64,000 nt of DNA. It comes from SZUA-430 sp964647355. GTDB taxonomy: Bacteria > Pseudomonadota > Alphaproteobacteria > Micropepsales > Micropepsaceae. The stretch spans positions 38,334-102,333 of the forward strand of contig CAZYGK010000004.1 of the NCBI GenBank assembly GCA_964647355.1. The letters are read 5' to 3'. Below are positions 1 to 8,037 of this stretch, piece after piece; positions within the stretch are counted from its first letter, which is position 1; every line of letters starts with the position of its first letter. The position numbers and the translations under genes are program-made. The notes beneath the pieces are model-generated. The model was given only the letters and a program-made list of their open reading frames with translations. It was not told the DNA's origin and searched no databases.

Positions 1-218
1 GTCGCCTTCTGAATCGCATCGACCACGACATTCAGCGACAACAGCACCTCGCGTACCGGTGCAATCCCGAGCAGCACGGCCGCCAGCAAAATCTGCAACC
101 CGATCCCGACCACCACCGTCTGCCACGGAAACGCCCGCCGGTTCTCCGACAGCGCCCACGCGATGGCGACAAACACAACAAGCCCAAGGGCACTCTGCAG
201 CTGCGGGGGAAAGTCCAT
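1..218 (-). CDS. Concentrative nucleoside transporter (NupC/CNT), N-terminal part
   Basis: The reverse strand reads in from the left edge and encodes about 72 residues. They begin MDFPPQLQSALGLVVF and continue through ALSENRRAFPW and LNVVVDAIQKA. This is the conserved N-terminal pattern of CNT nucleoside symporters: two hydrophobic segments around a SENRR loop, then an LN..VDA(I/L)Q stretch. The protein should import nucleosides across the inner membrane using an ion gradient. The rest of the gene, including the substrate-binding core, lies outside the window. I chose the ATG at 218 because an AAGGA sits 11 nt upstream; an in-frame ATG at 230 would add MTHA. The family is recognised from the N-terminus only. 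Confidence 0.72.
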   Translation of the reverse strand, partial: MDFPPQLQSALGLVVFVAIAWALSENRRAFPWQTVVVGIGLQILLAAVLLGIAPVREVLLSLNVVVDAIQKA

Positions 219-290
219 CGCGTGTGTCATCCTTGTGCAGCCGAGTCGGCTAAAGTGCGAATCGACGCTGATCGTACATGAGAGACCGAA

Positions 291-824
291 ATGACCGGGA
301 ATAACGTCGCCGTCCTGTTGAGTTTCCTCGCTGCGGCGGTGGCGCTAGCCGGGTTCGCAGGCATCGTCACGTCGATCGACCGGCGGACCGCGATGGCGAC
401 GGATGAAGTCATTTCCTTCCGCGTGCGAAACCTGGTGCTCGCGGCCGTCCTGTCGGTCGTGCTCGCAATGCAACCGATCCTGCTCGATGCCTTGGAATTG
501 CTCCCAATGAGCCTTTGGCAGTTCGCCTGCATGACATCCGCGATCAGCCAGGGCTGGATTCTCATTCACCAAACCCAAAGCAGATTTCGCATGCAAGCCG
601 CGGGCAGAGACTCCGGCCTTTCGCGCCCGCTCTTCGCCTTCAACACGACGATGGCCGCGGCCGGGTTTCTCGTTACCCTTTTGGGCGCAAGCGGCTCCCT
701 CCCAGGACGGGGCGCCTACTTCGTCGGGCTATTTTATCTGCAATACCTGATGTGCTCGCTATTCTATCGGATAATCGTAGTCGCCGACGAAGCCGCCCGC
801 CGGCGAGCACCTTCAACGACCTAG
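291..824 (+). CDS. Small integral membrane protein of unknown function
   Basis: A 177-residue protein with four hydrophobic segments, at about residues 5-28, 47-66, 118-135 and 140-162. This suggests a four-helix inner-membrane protein. I recognise no catalytic motif. The second half of the last helix is aromatic (LFYLQYLMCSLFYR), followed by a basic tail. It is transcribed divergently from the nucleoside transporter across about 70 bp and lies upstream of the SDR, with a 127-nt gap. It looks like a real gene because the hydrophobic periodicity is regular and codon use matches the neighbours. No function is assigned. Confidence 0.7.
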   Translation: MTGNNVAVLLSFLAAAVALAGFAGIVTSIDRRTAMATDEVISFRVRNLVLAAVLSVVLAMQPILLDALELLPMSLWQFACMTSAISQGWILIHQTQSRFRMQAAGRDSGLSRPLFAFNTTMAAAGFLVTLLGASGSLPGRGAYFVGLFYLQYLMCSLFYRIIVVADEAARRRAPSTT

Positions 825-951
825 CAACCGCGCCAGCCGCGCGAAGGCCTACCAACGGCCGCGGGACTCGCGGCCCCAGTTGATTTCAGCTCCAATCCAA
901 GGCAGAAACCACCAACTTCGCAACTGCAGCAATTCAAAAGGAAACACACAC

Positions 952-1854
952 ATGTCCATTCGTTTCGACGGCAAAGTCGCCATCGTCACCGGTGCTGGCG
1001 GCGGCTTGGGCCGCGCGCATGCGCTCGATCTCGCGCGGCGCGGCGCCAAGGTCGTGATCAACGATCTGGGTGGCACCGTCGACGGCTCCGGCGGCTCGTC
1101 GGAAGCGGCGAAGAAGGTCGTCGAAGAGATCAAGGCCTTCGGCGGCACGGCGATCGCGAACGGCGCCTCGGTCACCGACGACGCGGGCGTCGCCGGTCTC
1201 GTCAAGCAAACACTCGACGCCTTCGGCCGCATCGACATCCTGATCAACAACGCGGGTGTGTTGCGCGACAAGAGCTTCACGAAGATGGAAATCAAGGACT
1301 TCGAGTTCGTGCTCGACGTCCACCTCGTGGGTTCGGTGAAAGTCACGAAGGCGTGCTGGGAAACGATGAAGGCGCAACAGTACGGCCGCATCGTCATGAC
1401 GTCGTCGTCCTCGGGCCTCTACGGCAATTTCGGGCAGACGAATTACGGCGCAGCGAAGCTCGGCCTCGTCGGCTTCATGAACACGCTGAAGCTCGAAGGC
1501 CAGAAGGACAACATCCGCGTGAACGCGCTCGCCCCCGTGGCCGGCACGCGCATGACGGAGAACCTGATGCCCCCGCAAGCGCTCGAAGCGCTGAAGCCGG
1601 AATTCGTGACGCCGGGCGTGATCTACCTCGTCAGCGAAGACGCCCCGAACGGCGTGATCCTAGCCGCCGGCGGCGGCGCGTTTGCAGTGGCGCAGATCGT
1701 TGAATCGAGCGGCGCGTTCTTAGGCCACCAAGGCCTGACCGCCGAAAAGGTCGCCGAAAACTGGAGCAAGATCGCCGACATGACCGGCGCCAAAGCCTAC
1801 TTCATGGGCGGCGAACAAACCCAAAAATTCTTCGCCCGCATCAGCGGGAACTAG
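952..1854 (+). CDS. SDR 3-hydroxyacyl-CoA dehydrogenase (HSD17B4/FabG-like)
   Basis: A 300-residue short-chain dehydrogenase. The NAD(P)-binding motif TGAGGGLGR is at residues 13-21, NNAG at 99-102, the catalytic serines at about 151-154, and Y165-x3-K169. The sequence around NNAGVLRDKSF and GLYGNFGQTNYGAAK is typical of the dehydrogenase domain of peroxisomal multifunctional enzyme type 2 (HSD17B4) and its stand-alone bacterial relatives, which oxidise 3-hydroxyacyl-CoA. The start at 952 follows an AAAGGAAA Shine-Dalgarno. An in-frame start further upstream at 880 has no comparable signal. A strong terminator follows the stop. The substrate is inferred only; the catabolic acyl-CoA genes nearby fit a beta-oxidation role. 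Confidence 0.9.
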   Translation: MSIRFDGKVAIVTGAGGGLGRAHALDLARRGAKVVINDLGGTVDGSGGSSEAAKKVVEEIKAFGGTAIANGASVTDDAGVAGLVKQTLDAFGRIDILINNAGVLRDKSFTKMEIKDFEFVLDVHLVGSVKVTKACWETMKAQQYGRIVMTSSSSGLYGNFGQTNYGAAKLGLVGFMNTLKLEGQKDNIRVNALAPVAGTRMTENLMPPQALEALKPEFVTPGVIYLVSEDAPNGVILAAGGGAFAVAQIVESSGAFLGHQGLTAEKVAENWSKIADMTGAKAYFMGGEQTQKFFARISGN

Positions 1855-1857
1855 GCA

Positions 1858-1904
1858 AGAAAAAGGGGCGCTTCCCGCACGGGAAGCGCCCCGACCATTT
1901 TTTT
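1858..1904. terminator. Bidirectional intrinsic terminator
   Basis: A perfect 12-bp stem (1865-1876 with 1881-1892) closes a GCAC loop. A run of seven T follows at 1898-1904, and an A-rich run precedes the stem. The hairpin sits between two convergent genes, the SDR ending at 1854 and the barrel gene ending at 1919, and can terminate both. Confidence 0.9.
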
Positions 1905-1918
1905 GCCGTGCGAGCAGC

Positions 1919-2644
1919 CTAGTCGAGCGACAAGCCGCCCGCTGCGGTCTCGAACACGCCCTCCGGGCGACGCAACCGCGCACCCGAACGATCGCGCTGA
2001 ATCAGTGAGCCCTCGCCGAAGTTCCAACGTAGACCAATGCCCCAGGTGTTGGCTTCGCCGCCGATATCCGTGTGGCGATAGCCGGCGAATACGGCAAAGG
2101 GCGACGCGTCGAACTGATACTCCGCACCGAGATCGATGTAGTGACCGTCTTGGTCGCCGAAGGTGGAGTCGACGGTGAGCCACGCAGCCCCGGCTTGGAT
2201 GCTGAAATTGTCGGTCACGAAGTACCGGATATCGCCGGCAACGCTCCACATGGAAGGATCGACGCCCGGCGTATCAAGATCGCTATAAGCCACCGTCAGC
2301 CCAAGGGTTGCGCGGTCGAGGTAGTACTGCCCCTCGCCGGCCAGCGTCCACTCATCGATGCTGACGCCCGCAACTTCCATGTTCGCGTAGCCCACGTAAC
2401 CACCAAGCAGCCAATTGGCTTCACGCGCGAACAAATGTCCGCCGATGCGAAACACGTCGACATCGCCGTCGAGGTTCGAGTACCCGCCATCGAGCAGCAC
2501 GTTCGTCCCGGCCAAGTACCGGCCATTGATCGACCAGCTATCGGCGCCGTCGAGGTCGACGTAGTTGCCGCTCACATAGCCTTCGGCAGACGCAGCGCCC
2601 GCCAATGCCAATGCGGCCACGCCGCACAAAAATGCACGTTTCAT
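1919..2644 (-). CDS. Outer-membrane beta-barrel-like protein
   Basis: A 241-residue protein with a clear signal peptide (MKRAFLCGVAALALAGAASA, cut before EGYVSG). The mature part alternates short amphipathic strands with acidic turns, such as YVSGNYVDLDG, GGYSNLDGDVD, YVGYANMEVAG and LGLTVAYSDLD. This looks like an outer-membrane barrel of 8 to 12 strands. The last barrel-like segment, WGIGLRWNF, is near residue 208. A tail of about 30 polar residues follows, so the C-terminus does not end in the classical aromatic residue. The start at 2644 begins the signal peptide; in-frame codons upstream are not plausible. I do not recognise a named family. Confidence 0.75.
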   Translation of the reverse strand: MKRAFLCGVAALALAGAASAEGYVSGNYVDLDGADSWSINGRYLAGTNVLLDGGYSNLDGDVDVFRIGGHLFAREANWLLGGYVGYANMEVAGVSIDEWTLAGEGQYYLDRATLGLTVAYSDLDTPGVDPSMWSVAGDIRYFVTDNFSIQAGAAWLTVDSTFGDQDGHYIDLGAEYQFDASPFAVFAGYRHTDIGGEANTWGIGLRWNFGEGSLIQRDRSGARLRRPEGVFETAAGGLSLD

Positions 2645-2913
2645 GGAGATTGCCCCCTTGTTGTCGCGGCATCGCAACCGCGAGTGTTTCCCAGCGATGC
2701 GCGTGCGATAGCATGCAAGCCGAACCATCGCTGATAACAATTGTGCGCCTTCCAAACATTTAACGGAATTCGCCTAGTTGGGGCACGACACCGGTACCGC
2801 ACCTCATTTAGGCTCACGACCTGCATTGCGTCCCCGTTCGCACCGGCGAATATTCATCGATCGGCTCGCCCCACAGGAGAAGACCAATCCCCAACCCAAG
2901 TTTTCAAACGATC

Positions 2914-3351
2914 TTGATCCGCGCCGTCGGCGGCGCGCTCGGCATCGCGATCATGACGACGCTCGCGCATGCCTCGGGTCAGCCGCTGATGATGGTGCCG
3001 TTCGCCACCTCGATCGTGCTGGTCATGGGCTCGCCCGAAGCGCCGCCGGCGCGCCCGCGTGCCGTCGTCGGCGGTCACCTACTCTCGGCGCTCGCGGGCA
3101 TCCTGTGCGTGACTGTCTTTGGTGACGCGTTTTGGGCGCCGGCCATCGGCGTCGGCCTTGCGATCGCGCTGATGCATGCGGCCAAGGCGTTCCACCCACC
3201 CGCAGGCATCAGCCCGCTGATCATCACGAGCCAGCATGCGACACCGCTGTTTCTATTGTCGCCCGTGCTCTCAGGCGCGCTGATCCTGGTCGCGTTCGCC
3301 TTCGTGTACCATCGCCTCTCGGGCGAGACCTGGCCGGAGCGTTGGACCTAG
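2914..3351 (+). CDS. HPP family membrane protein
   Basis: A 145-residue hydrophobic protein with HPP-family hallmarks: the GALGIAIM helix, PLMMVPFATSIVLVMGSPEAP (HPP proteins usually carry a PFGAS-type core followed by APxxPxAQPR), PRAVVGGHLLSAL, and AKAFHPPAG with the HPP signature. Four transmembrane helices are expected. Some HPP members act in nitrite transport in plastids; the role here is unknown. The start is uncertain. The reading frame opens with TTG at 2914, but an AGGAG at 2875-2879 lies too far upstream to serve it. The frame continues without a stop back to that AGGAG, so the true protein may be longer. The stop overlaps the convergent barrel gene by 4 nt. Confidence 0.8.
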   Translation: MIRAVGGALGIAIMTTLAHASGQPLMMVPFATSIVLVMGSPEAPPARPRAVVGGHLLSALAGILCVTVFGDAFWAPAIGVGLAIALMHAAKAFHPPAGISPLIITSQHATPLFLLSPVLSGALILVAFAFVYHRLSGETWPERWT

Positions 3352-3977
3352 TCTAACGGTATCGACAGCCGCAGCCGAACCTCATTTGTCTCAAGCCTAA
3401 CGTCGCCCTGCGCCAAGCCGCCGAAGTTCACGTCCGCATCGCCATAGTCGCTGTGGCGATACTCGACACCCAGGCGCAAACCGCCTTCGCCCTGCCACTC
3501 CGCACCGCCGCCGACCGTCCAGCCGGCCAGCGCCTTGCTATCGCTCGACCCGCCGTTGACATCCGACTCGGCTTGAATGAACCCGAGCGCGAGCCCGGCC
3601 GTCCCATAGAATTGAATCTGACCGACCGCGATACCAGCGCGAGCACGCAATGACGAGAGCAGGTGAACGTCGAGCGAACACGTAAATGTCGCCGCGTCAC
3701 ACTGACCGTTGTCGGAGAAATCGGCACCGAAAATGTCCAGCTCGGCGCCAAGCACGAGCCCGTCGACCTCTTGCTCATAACCGGCAAAGCCGCCCACGGT
3801 CAGTCCTTCCGGCGAAATCTCGGGATCGGTAGGCCCGACATCCCAGGCGCGGTTCGCATCGACGTACCCGGCGAACGCCCCGATGTAAGGGCCGGACCAC
3901 TGCGGATCGGCCGCACCGGCGGTTGTCAGGCTTGGCAGAAGCAAGGAGGAGGCGAGAGCCACGCGTTTCAGGGACAT
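3348..3977 (-). CDS. Outer-membrane beta-barrel protein (Omp25/RopB type)
   Basis: A 209-residue porin-like small barrel. A signal peptide (MSLKRVALASSLLLPSLTTAGA) leads to a mature start rich in W, G and Y (WSGPYIGAFAGY), the usual first strand of Omp25/OmpA-like eight-stranded barrels. Later strands include GGFAGYEQEVDGLVLGAELD, LRARAGIA, YGTAGLALGF and GLRLGVEYRHSDYG. The final strand reads EVRLRLSIPLD. These proteins anchor the outer membrane of alphaproteobacteria. The DNGQCDAATFTC loop holds two cysteines that could form a disulfide in an extracellular loop. The gene is convergent with the HPP gene and shares the CTAG that holds both stop codons. Confidence 0.85.
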   Translation of the reverse strand: MSLKRVALASSLLLPSLTTAGAADPQWSGPYIGAFAGYVDANRAWDVGPTDPEISPEGLTVGGFAGYEQEVDGLVLGAELDIFGADFSDNGQCDAATFTCSLDVHLLSSLRARAGIAVGQIQFYGTAGLALGFIQAESDVNGGSSDSKALAGWTVGGGAEWQGEGGLRLGVEYRHSDYGDADVNFGGLAQGDVRLETNEVRLRLSIPLD

Positions 3978-4098
3978 GAAAATACCTTGAACTGACTATG
4001 TCCCCGCCGAAACGCGACAATGGTCGGTCGAATCTGAACGGAAGATGACGAACAGAGGCCTCGCCGCCGAATGACAAATAATTCAGCGAAAGCGGACG

Positions 4099-4962
4099 CT
4101 ACCCGCGAGGCGGCTCCGAGATCATAGCCTTGTCCGGCCCGCCGCGCTTCTTGAGCTCCTCTGCGCACAAGCGCTCGACCTCGGGCATAAGCTCCTTGTA
4201 AGGCGACGGGTTCGCCATCACAAACCAGCGTAGGGCAAGTGCGAACCTCAGCAAACCCGGCGCCATCACGCGCCGCTTACGCTGCACAACGCCATCAGCA
4301 ATCGCGCGCACCGCAATGTCGACCGGCGCAATCGCTCGAAGCGGCCCCGGCAGATGCTCGCGCACATAGGTGAACCCGGGATGCTCGCCACCCTGCTTCA
4401 CCAGATCCGTCGCCAGCCAGCCGAAATACGCGACACCCACGTCGACACCTTTGTGCACGACCTCGGAGCGAAACGTATTCAGCAAGTTCTCCGTCGCGCC
4501 CTTGCTCGCACCATACGCCGCCATACCCGGCGGCGCTCCCGCCGCGGCGATCGATGCGACGCCCAAAAAATATCCCTTCGTCTCGATGAGGTGCGGCAGC
4601 GAGGCTTGAATGGCGTTGAAGTATCCCTCGACGTTCACGGCCATAACCCGCCGGAAGTGCGTAGGCGACATCGTCGAAAGCAGGTCGAAGTTCGAAATGC
4701 CGGCGTTCGAAACGACGGCATCGATCCGCCCGAATTTTTCGCGGACGCCCTCGAACGCGCTGCCGACCGCAATCCGGTCCGTCATATCGGCTTCGAAAGC
4801 GATTGCATTCGCACCGATCGCCTTGGCGTTTTGCCGAAGCAGATCACCTTCGAGGCCAACGAGCCCAACCGCATAGCCGCGTTTGGCGAGCTCACGGGCG
4901 ACGCCGGCGCCGATCCCGCGTGCGGCGCCCGTGACGACGGCGACCTTGGCAACATTGGACAT
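4099..4962 (-). CDS. SDR family NAD(P)-dependent oxidoreductase
   Basis: A 287-residue SDR with TGAARGIG near residues 11-18, SNAG near 89, a serine in VASIAAAG, and YGASK as the catalytic Y-x3-K. The C-terminus (after about 230) is longer than in classical SDRs and has a hydrophobic stretch (LLRFALALRWFVMAN). This is common in SDRs acting on lipid-like substrates, including mycobacterial acyl or alcohol dehydrogenases. It is the last gene of a leftward set: crotonase, GNAT, ABM, acyl-CoA dehydrogenase, then this SDR. The gap after the dehydrogenase is 69 nt. A role in oxidising a hydroxylated acyl intermediate is inferred from context. Confidence 0.85.
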   Translation of the reverse strand: MSNVAKVAVVTGAARGIGAGVARELAKRGYAVGLVGLEGDLLRQNAKAIGANAIAFEADMTDRIAVGSAFEGVREKFGRIDAVVSNAGISNFDLLSTMSPTHFRRVMAVNVEGYFNAIQASLPHLIETKGYFLGVASIAAAGAPPGMAAYGASKGATENLLNTFRSEVVHKGVDVGVAYFGWLATDLVKQGGEHPGFTYVREHLPGPLRAIAPVDIAVRAIADGVVQRKRRVMAPGLLRFALALRWFVMANPSPYKELMPEVERLCAEELKKRGGPDKAMISEPPRG

Positions 4963-5031
4963 CAGGCAAGCTCCGCTCAGTGAGTCCTTCGACCCACACT
5001 ATACGCAAGAGCCGCATGCTTGGTTGTCGGC

Positions 5032-6240
5032 CTAAAGCCCCAACACCAACTTCGCCATGATGTTTCGCTGGATCTCGTTCGACCCGGCGTAGATAGCAGC
5101 CTTGCGCAGGTTGAAGTAGTACGGCGCCGCGGTCACGGCGTAGTCGGGCTGCGGCCAAGGCTCGTTCGCACGTGCCCAGGGGTTCGCCACAAACGGCATC
5201 GCCGAGTACTGCACCGCCTCAACCGCAAGCTCAGTAATCGCCTGCTGCAATTCGGTGCCGCGCGTCTTGAACAGCGAGGACTCTGCGCCCGGTCTGCCGC
5301 CGGTCGCGAGCTTCGAGAATACGCGAAGCTCCGTGTACTCCATCGCGTGCAGCTGGATTTCGACTTCTTCGATCTTGCGGCGGAAATCCGCGTCGTCGAT
5401 CAGCCTTTTCCCGTCCATCCCTTCGGCCGCTGCGATCGTACGGACTTTCTTCAGTGAACGTTTCAGCCCCGGCGCATAAGCGTTGCCGCGTTCGAACTCG
5501 AGCAGATACTTGGCGTAAGTCCAACCTTCGTCCTGCTTGCCGATGAGGTTTTCCTTGGGCACGCGCACGTCGTCGAAGAAGACCTGATTGACCTCCTGCA
5601 GACCCTCTGTCGGCCCGTCGAGCGTCACGATCGGCTTCACCGTGATGCCCGGCGTCTTCATGTCGATCAGGATGAACGAGATGCCCTCCTGCGGCTTTCC
5701 TCCCGGCGTCGTGCGCACGAGACAGAATATCCAGTCGGCCCATTGCGCATGGGTCGTCCAAATCTTGGAACCGTTGCAGATGTAGTGATCGCCCTTGTCC
5801 TCGGCACGCATCTGCAAGCTGGCGAGGTCGGACCCCGATCCGGGCTCCGAGTAGCCCTGACACCACCAAATGTCGGACGACAATATCGGCGGAAGATGCT
5901 GCTTCTTCTGCTTGTCGTTGCCGAACGCCATGATCACCGGCGCGACCATCTTCAAGCCCATCGGACTCACGATCGGCGTTCCCGCGGCCGACATCTCAAG
6001 GTCGAAGATATACTTCTGGTTCGCGGTGAAGCCCGCGCCGCCATATTCCTTGGGCCAGTTCACGGCAGCCCAGCCGCGCTCGTACAGCGCCTTCTGCCAC
6101 TTCACCTGGCCTTCCTTGTCAAGATAGCCGTTCTTCGAGAACGCCATCTTGCGGCGAAGGTCTTCGTCGTACTTCTCGGCGATGAAGGCGCGCACTTCGT
6201 CGCGAAACTTCAAATCTTCCTTGCTGAACGCGAGTTCCAT
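5032..6240 (-). CDS. Acyl-CoA dehydrogenase (large-subunit type, PimC-like)
   Basis: A 402-residue FAD-dependent acyl-CoA dehydrogenase. It starts MELAFSKEDLKFRDEVRAF and holds the signature WWCQGYSEPGSGSDLA, the FAD/acyl region KIWTTHAQWADWIFCLVRT and the C-terminal IYAGSNEIQRNI. The architecture matches the larger subunit of bacterial heteromeric acyl-CoA dehydrogenases, such as pimeloyl-CoA dehydrogenase PimC or steroid side-chain enzymes. The residue aligned with the glutamate of IYEGT in medium-chain enzymes is alanine here, so the catalytic base must lie elsewhere or in a partner subunit. No small-subunit gene is adjacent in this operon; the nearest is at 9498-10628. The previous gene (ABM) ends 12 nt upstream. 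Confidence 0.92.
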   Translation of the reverse strand: MELAFSKEDLKFRDEVRAFIAEKYDEDLRRKMAFSKNGYLDKEGQVKWQKALYERGWAAVNWPKEYGGAGFTANQKYIFDLEMSAAGTPIVSPMGLKMVAPVIMAFGNDKQKKQHLPPILSSDIWWCQGYSEPGSGSDLASLQMRAEDKGDHYICNGSKIWTTHAQWADWIFCLVRTTPGGKPQEGISFILIDMKTPGITVKPIVTLDGPTEGLQEVNQVFFDDVRVPKENLIGKQDEGWTYAKYLLEFERGNAYAPGLKRSLKKVRTIAAAEGMDGKRLIDDADFRRKIEEVEIQLHAMEYTELRVFSKLATGGRPGAESSLFKTRGTELQQAITELAVEAVQYSAMPFVANPWARANEPWPQPDYAVTAAPYYFNLRKAAIYAGSNEIQRNIMAKLVLGL

Positions 6241-6252
6241 AGAGCGTCTACC

Positions 6253-6543
6253 TCAGAGCTTATCGAGCAATTCGATCGCAGGCCGGCCGTCCAGCACCGC
6301 GCCGAGCTTCGGACCGGCCGCTGCCATATGCGGCGTCGTGCGGTGCGCGGCCAAATCGGCTTCGGACTTGTACTGCTCCATCACGATGTAGGTCGACGCG
6401 TTGGCCTTCGACTTGAAAAGCTCATACTGCAGCGCGCCAGGTTCGTTCTTCTTCACCACAGCCTGCAGCTCCAGAAACACGGCTTCGAACTCCTGCTCCT
6501 TGCCGGGTTTGATCTTCAACGTGGCGACGATGCCGATGGTCAT
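6253..6543 (-). CDS. ABM-domain (YgiN-like) small monooxygenase-type protein
   Basis: A 96-residue single-domain protein with the antibiotic biosynthesis monooxygenase fold pattern: IVATLKIKPGKEQEFEAVF, then a central EPGALQYELF and YIVMEQYKSEADLAAHRTTPHM with the conserved HxxTPH. YgiN-type proteins are dimeric alpha/beta barrels acting on quinols or as accessory oxygenases without a cofactor. The start at 6543 is supported by GGAGAG a few nt upstream. The gene lies inside the acyl-CoA operon, 12 nt before the acyl-CoA dehydrogenase. Such small proteins often accompany catabolic operons, but the substrate is unknown. Confidence 0.85.
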   Translation of the reverse strand: MTIGIVATLKIKPGKEQEFEAVFLELQAVVKKNEPGALQYELFKSKANASTYIVMEQYKSEADLAAHRTTPHMAAAGPKLGAVLDGRPAIELLDKL

Positions 6544-6583
6544 GGTGCTCTCCGATGTGAATGACGATTTGCCCAAGATTAGA

Positions 6584-7090
6584 CTAGAGCGCGCGTCGAA
6601 GCACAAGCGTGCGACGCATGCGCTTGGCTTCGGGATCGACCTCGCGCATTGCCTCGAACGTAAAGCCTTCCGTAGCGTAGAGGTGGCGCGCCTTCGCGTT
6701 CGGCTCCACAACGCCGAGCCGAAGCACCCGCGCGCCCATCTCTCGCGCCCAAACATAGAGCCCACGCAAGCAGCGACGTCCCGCACCGCCACCGCGTACG
6801 GCCTTCGACAAAAAGAGGAACCCCAAATACATGACCTGCGGCTCAGGGTAGCCGCGCACCAAGTCGATCACGCCTTCAACGCGGCCACCCCGTTCGAGCG
6901 CGTAACTGAACTTGTCGTCGTAGCTCAGGCCCGGCGGCAGGGCAGTGCGCACCTCCTCGACCGTAAAGGCACGGCCATTGATCTCGAAGAAATACTCGGG
7001 ATCCTGGTCGAACAACGCCTGAAGCGGCACGACATCGCGGTCCTCGAGCGGGCGAACGGCAAATCCCTCGATGACGGGCGGCTGCGTCAT
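6584..7090 (-). CDS. GNAT family N-acetyltransferase
   Basis: A 168-residue GNAT protein. The acetyl-CoA binding motif A region is LFLSKAVRGGGAGRRCLRGL (near residues 92-111), followed by LRLGVVEPNAKARHLYATEGF, the typical NxxARxLYxxxGF motif B. The N-terminal half carries the acceptor site and cannot be assigned. It overlaps the upstream crotonase gene by 4 nt (ATGA), so the two are translationally coupled. Its presence in an acyl-CoA catabolic operon may mean acetylation control of an enzyme or modification of a small metabolite; this is inference. Confidence 0.88.
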   Translation of the reverse strand: MTQPPVIEGFAVRPLEDRDVVPLQALFDQDPEYFFEINGRAFTVEEVRTALPPGLSYDDKFSYALERGGRVEGVIDLVRGYPEPQVMYLGFLFLSKAVRGGGAGRRCLRGLYVWAREMGARVLRLGVVEPNAKARHLYATEGFTFEAMREVDPEAKRMRRTLVLRRAL

Positions 7091-7887
7091 CGCCCCTTGT
7101 AGTTCCCCGGGCGCTTCTCGAAGAACGCGTTCACCGCTTCCGCATGGTCTTCCGTGTGATGGGCCAACGCCTGCATCGCGGCGGAAAGTTCCATGATGTT
7201 GTCGAAGCTCGTCGCCTGCCCCTCACGAAGCAGCCGCTTCGTCATACGCAAAACGTCGGGCGGCTGGGCTGCCATGCGCTGCGCCAGCTTCATGGCCTCA
7301 TCCATGAGCGACGCCGCAGGCACCACCTGGGACACCAAGCCCCACGACAACGCCGTCTGCGCATCGACCGTCTCGCCCGTGTAGAGCAGCTCGCTCGCCC
7401 GCGCCATGCCGATCACGCGCGGCAAAAGCCACGCCCCGCCGTCGCCCGGAATGAGCCCGATCTTCAAAAAAGTTGCACCGAAGATGGCCGTATCGCTGGC
7501 GATACGCGTGTCGGCCAGACAAGCGACATCGTTGCCGAGCCCGATTGCGGGCCCGTTCACCGCTGCAATCACCGGCACTTCGATGCCCCAGACGCTGCGC
7601 ACGATCTTGTGGATGCCGTTGCGATAGCGTTCGCGGATAGTCACGCCGGGCCCGGCGAACGCCCCGCCTTTGTCGCGCATCGCCTTCACGTCGCCGCCGG
7701 CCGAGAATGCCTTGCCCGCCCCCGTCAGGATCACCGCGCGCACGCCGCGATCGGCGTTGATGCGCGCCGCAGCCGCCGCAAACGCCTCGCCGTCCCCCTC
7801 ATGACCCAGAGGGTTGCGCGACTCCGCCCGGTTGATCGTCAGCGTGACGACCGGACCATTCGTTTCAAACAGTAACACTTCGCTCAT
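7087..7887 (-). CDS. Enoyl-CoA hydratase/isomerase family protein (crotonase)
   Basis: A 266-residue crotonase. VVTLTINRAESRNPL opens the fold and GAGKAFSAGGDVKAM carries the first oxyanion-hole loop. NGPAIGLGNDVACLAD then FGATFLKIGLIPGDGG form the second. Compared with classical hydratases, the first catalytic glutamate position holds aspartate (GNDVA) and the second (FGQPEI in the rat enzyme) is not glutamate. An aspartate appears in GDGG instead. Hydration chemistry is therefore not assured; isomerase or hydrolase activity is possible. The ATG at 7887 starts the domain properly. An upstream extension in frame is unlike coding sequence. It is the first gene of the leftward operon and divergent from the histidine kinase. 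Confidence 0.88.
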   Translation of the reverse strand: MSEVLLFETNGPVVTLTINRAESRNPLGHEGDGEAFAAAAARINADRGVRAVILTGAGKAFSAGGDVKAMRDKGGAFAGPGVTIRERYRNGIHKIVRSVWGIEVPVIAAVNGPAIGLGNDVACLADTRIASDTAIFGATFLKIGLIPGDGGAWLLPRVIGMARASELLYTGETVDAQTALSWGLVSQVVPAASLMDEAMKLAQRMAAQPPDVLRMTKRLLREGQATSFDNIMELSAAMQALAHHTEDHAEAVNAFFEKRPGNYKGR

Positions 7888-8037
7888 GAACCGTATCCGT
7901 TCGATGGGGACGTTAGGACGAACGTAACCATGCATGCACGCAACGCAAGCGCCAACCCCATCGAGAACCCGCCCGGCCCCAGCCTTCATTAACGGCTGAC
8001 ATGCGAGGATTGCCCAATTCGCATTTGGGGAAACGAC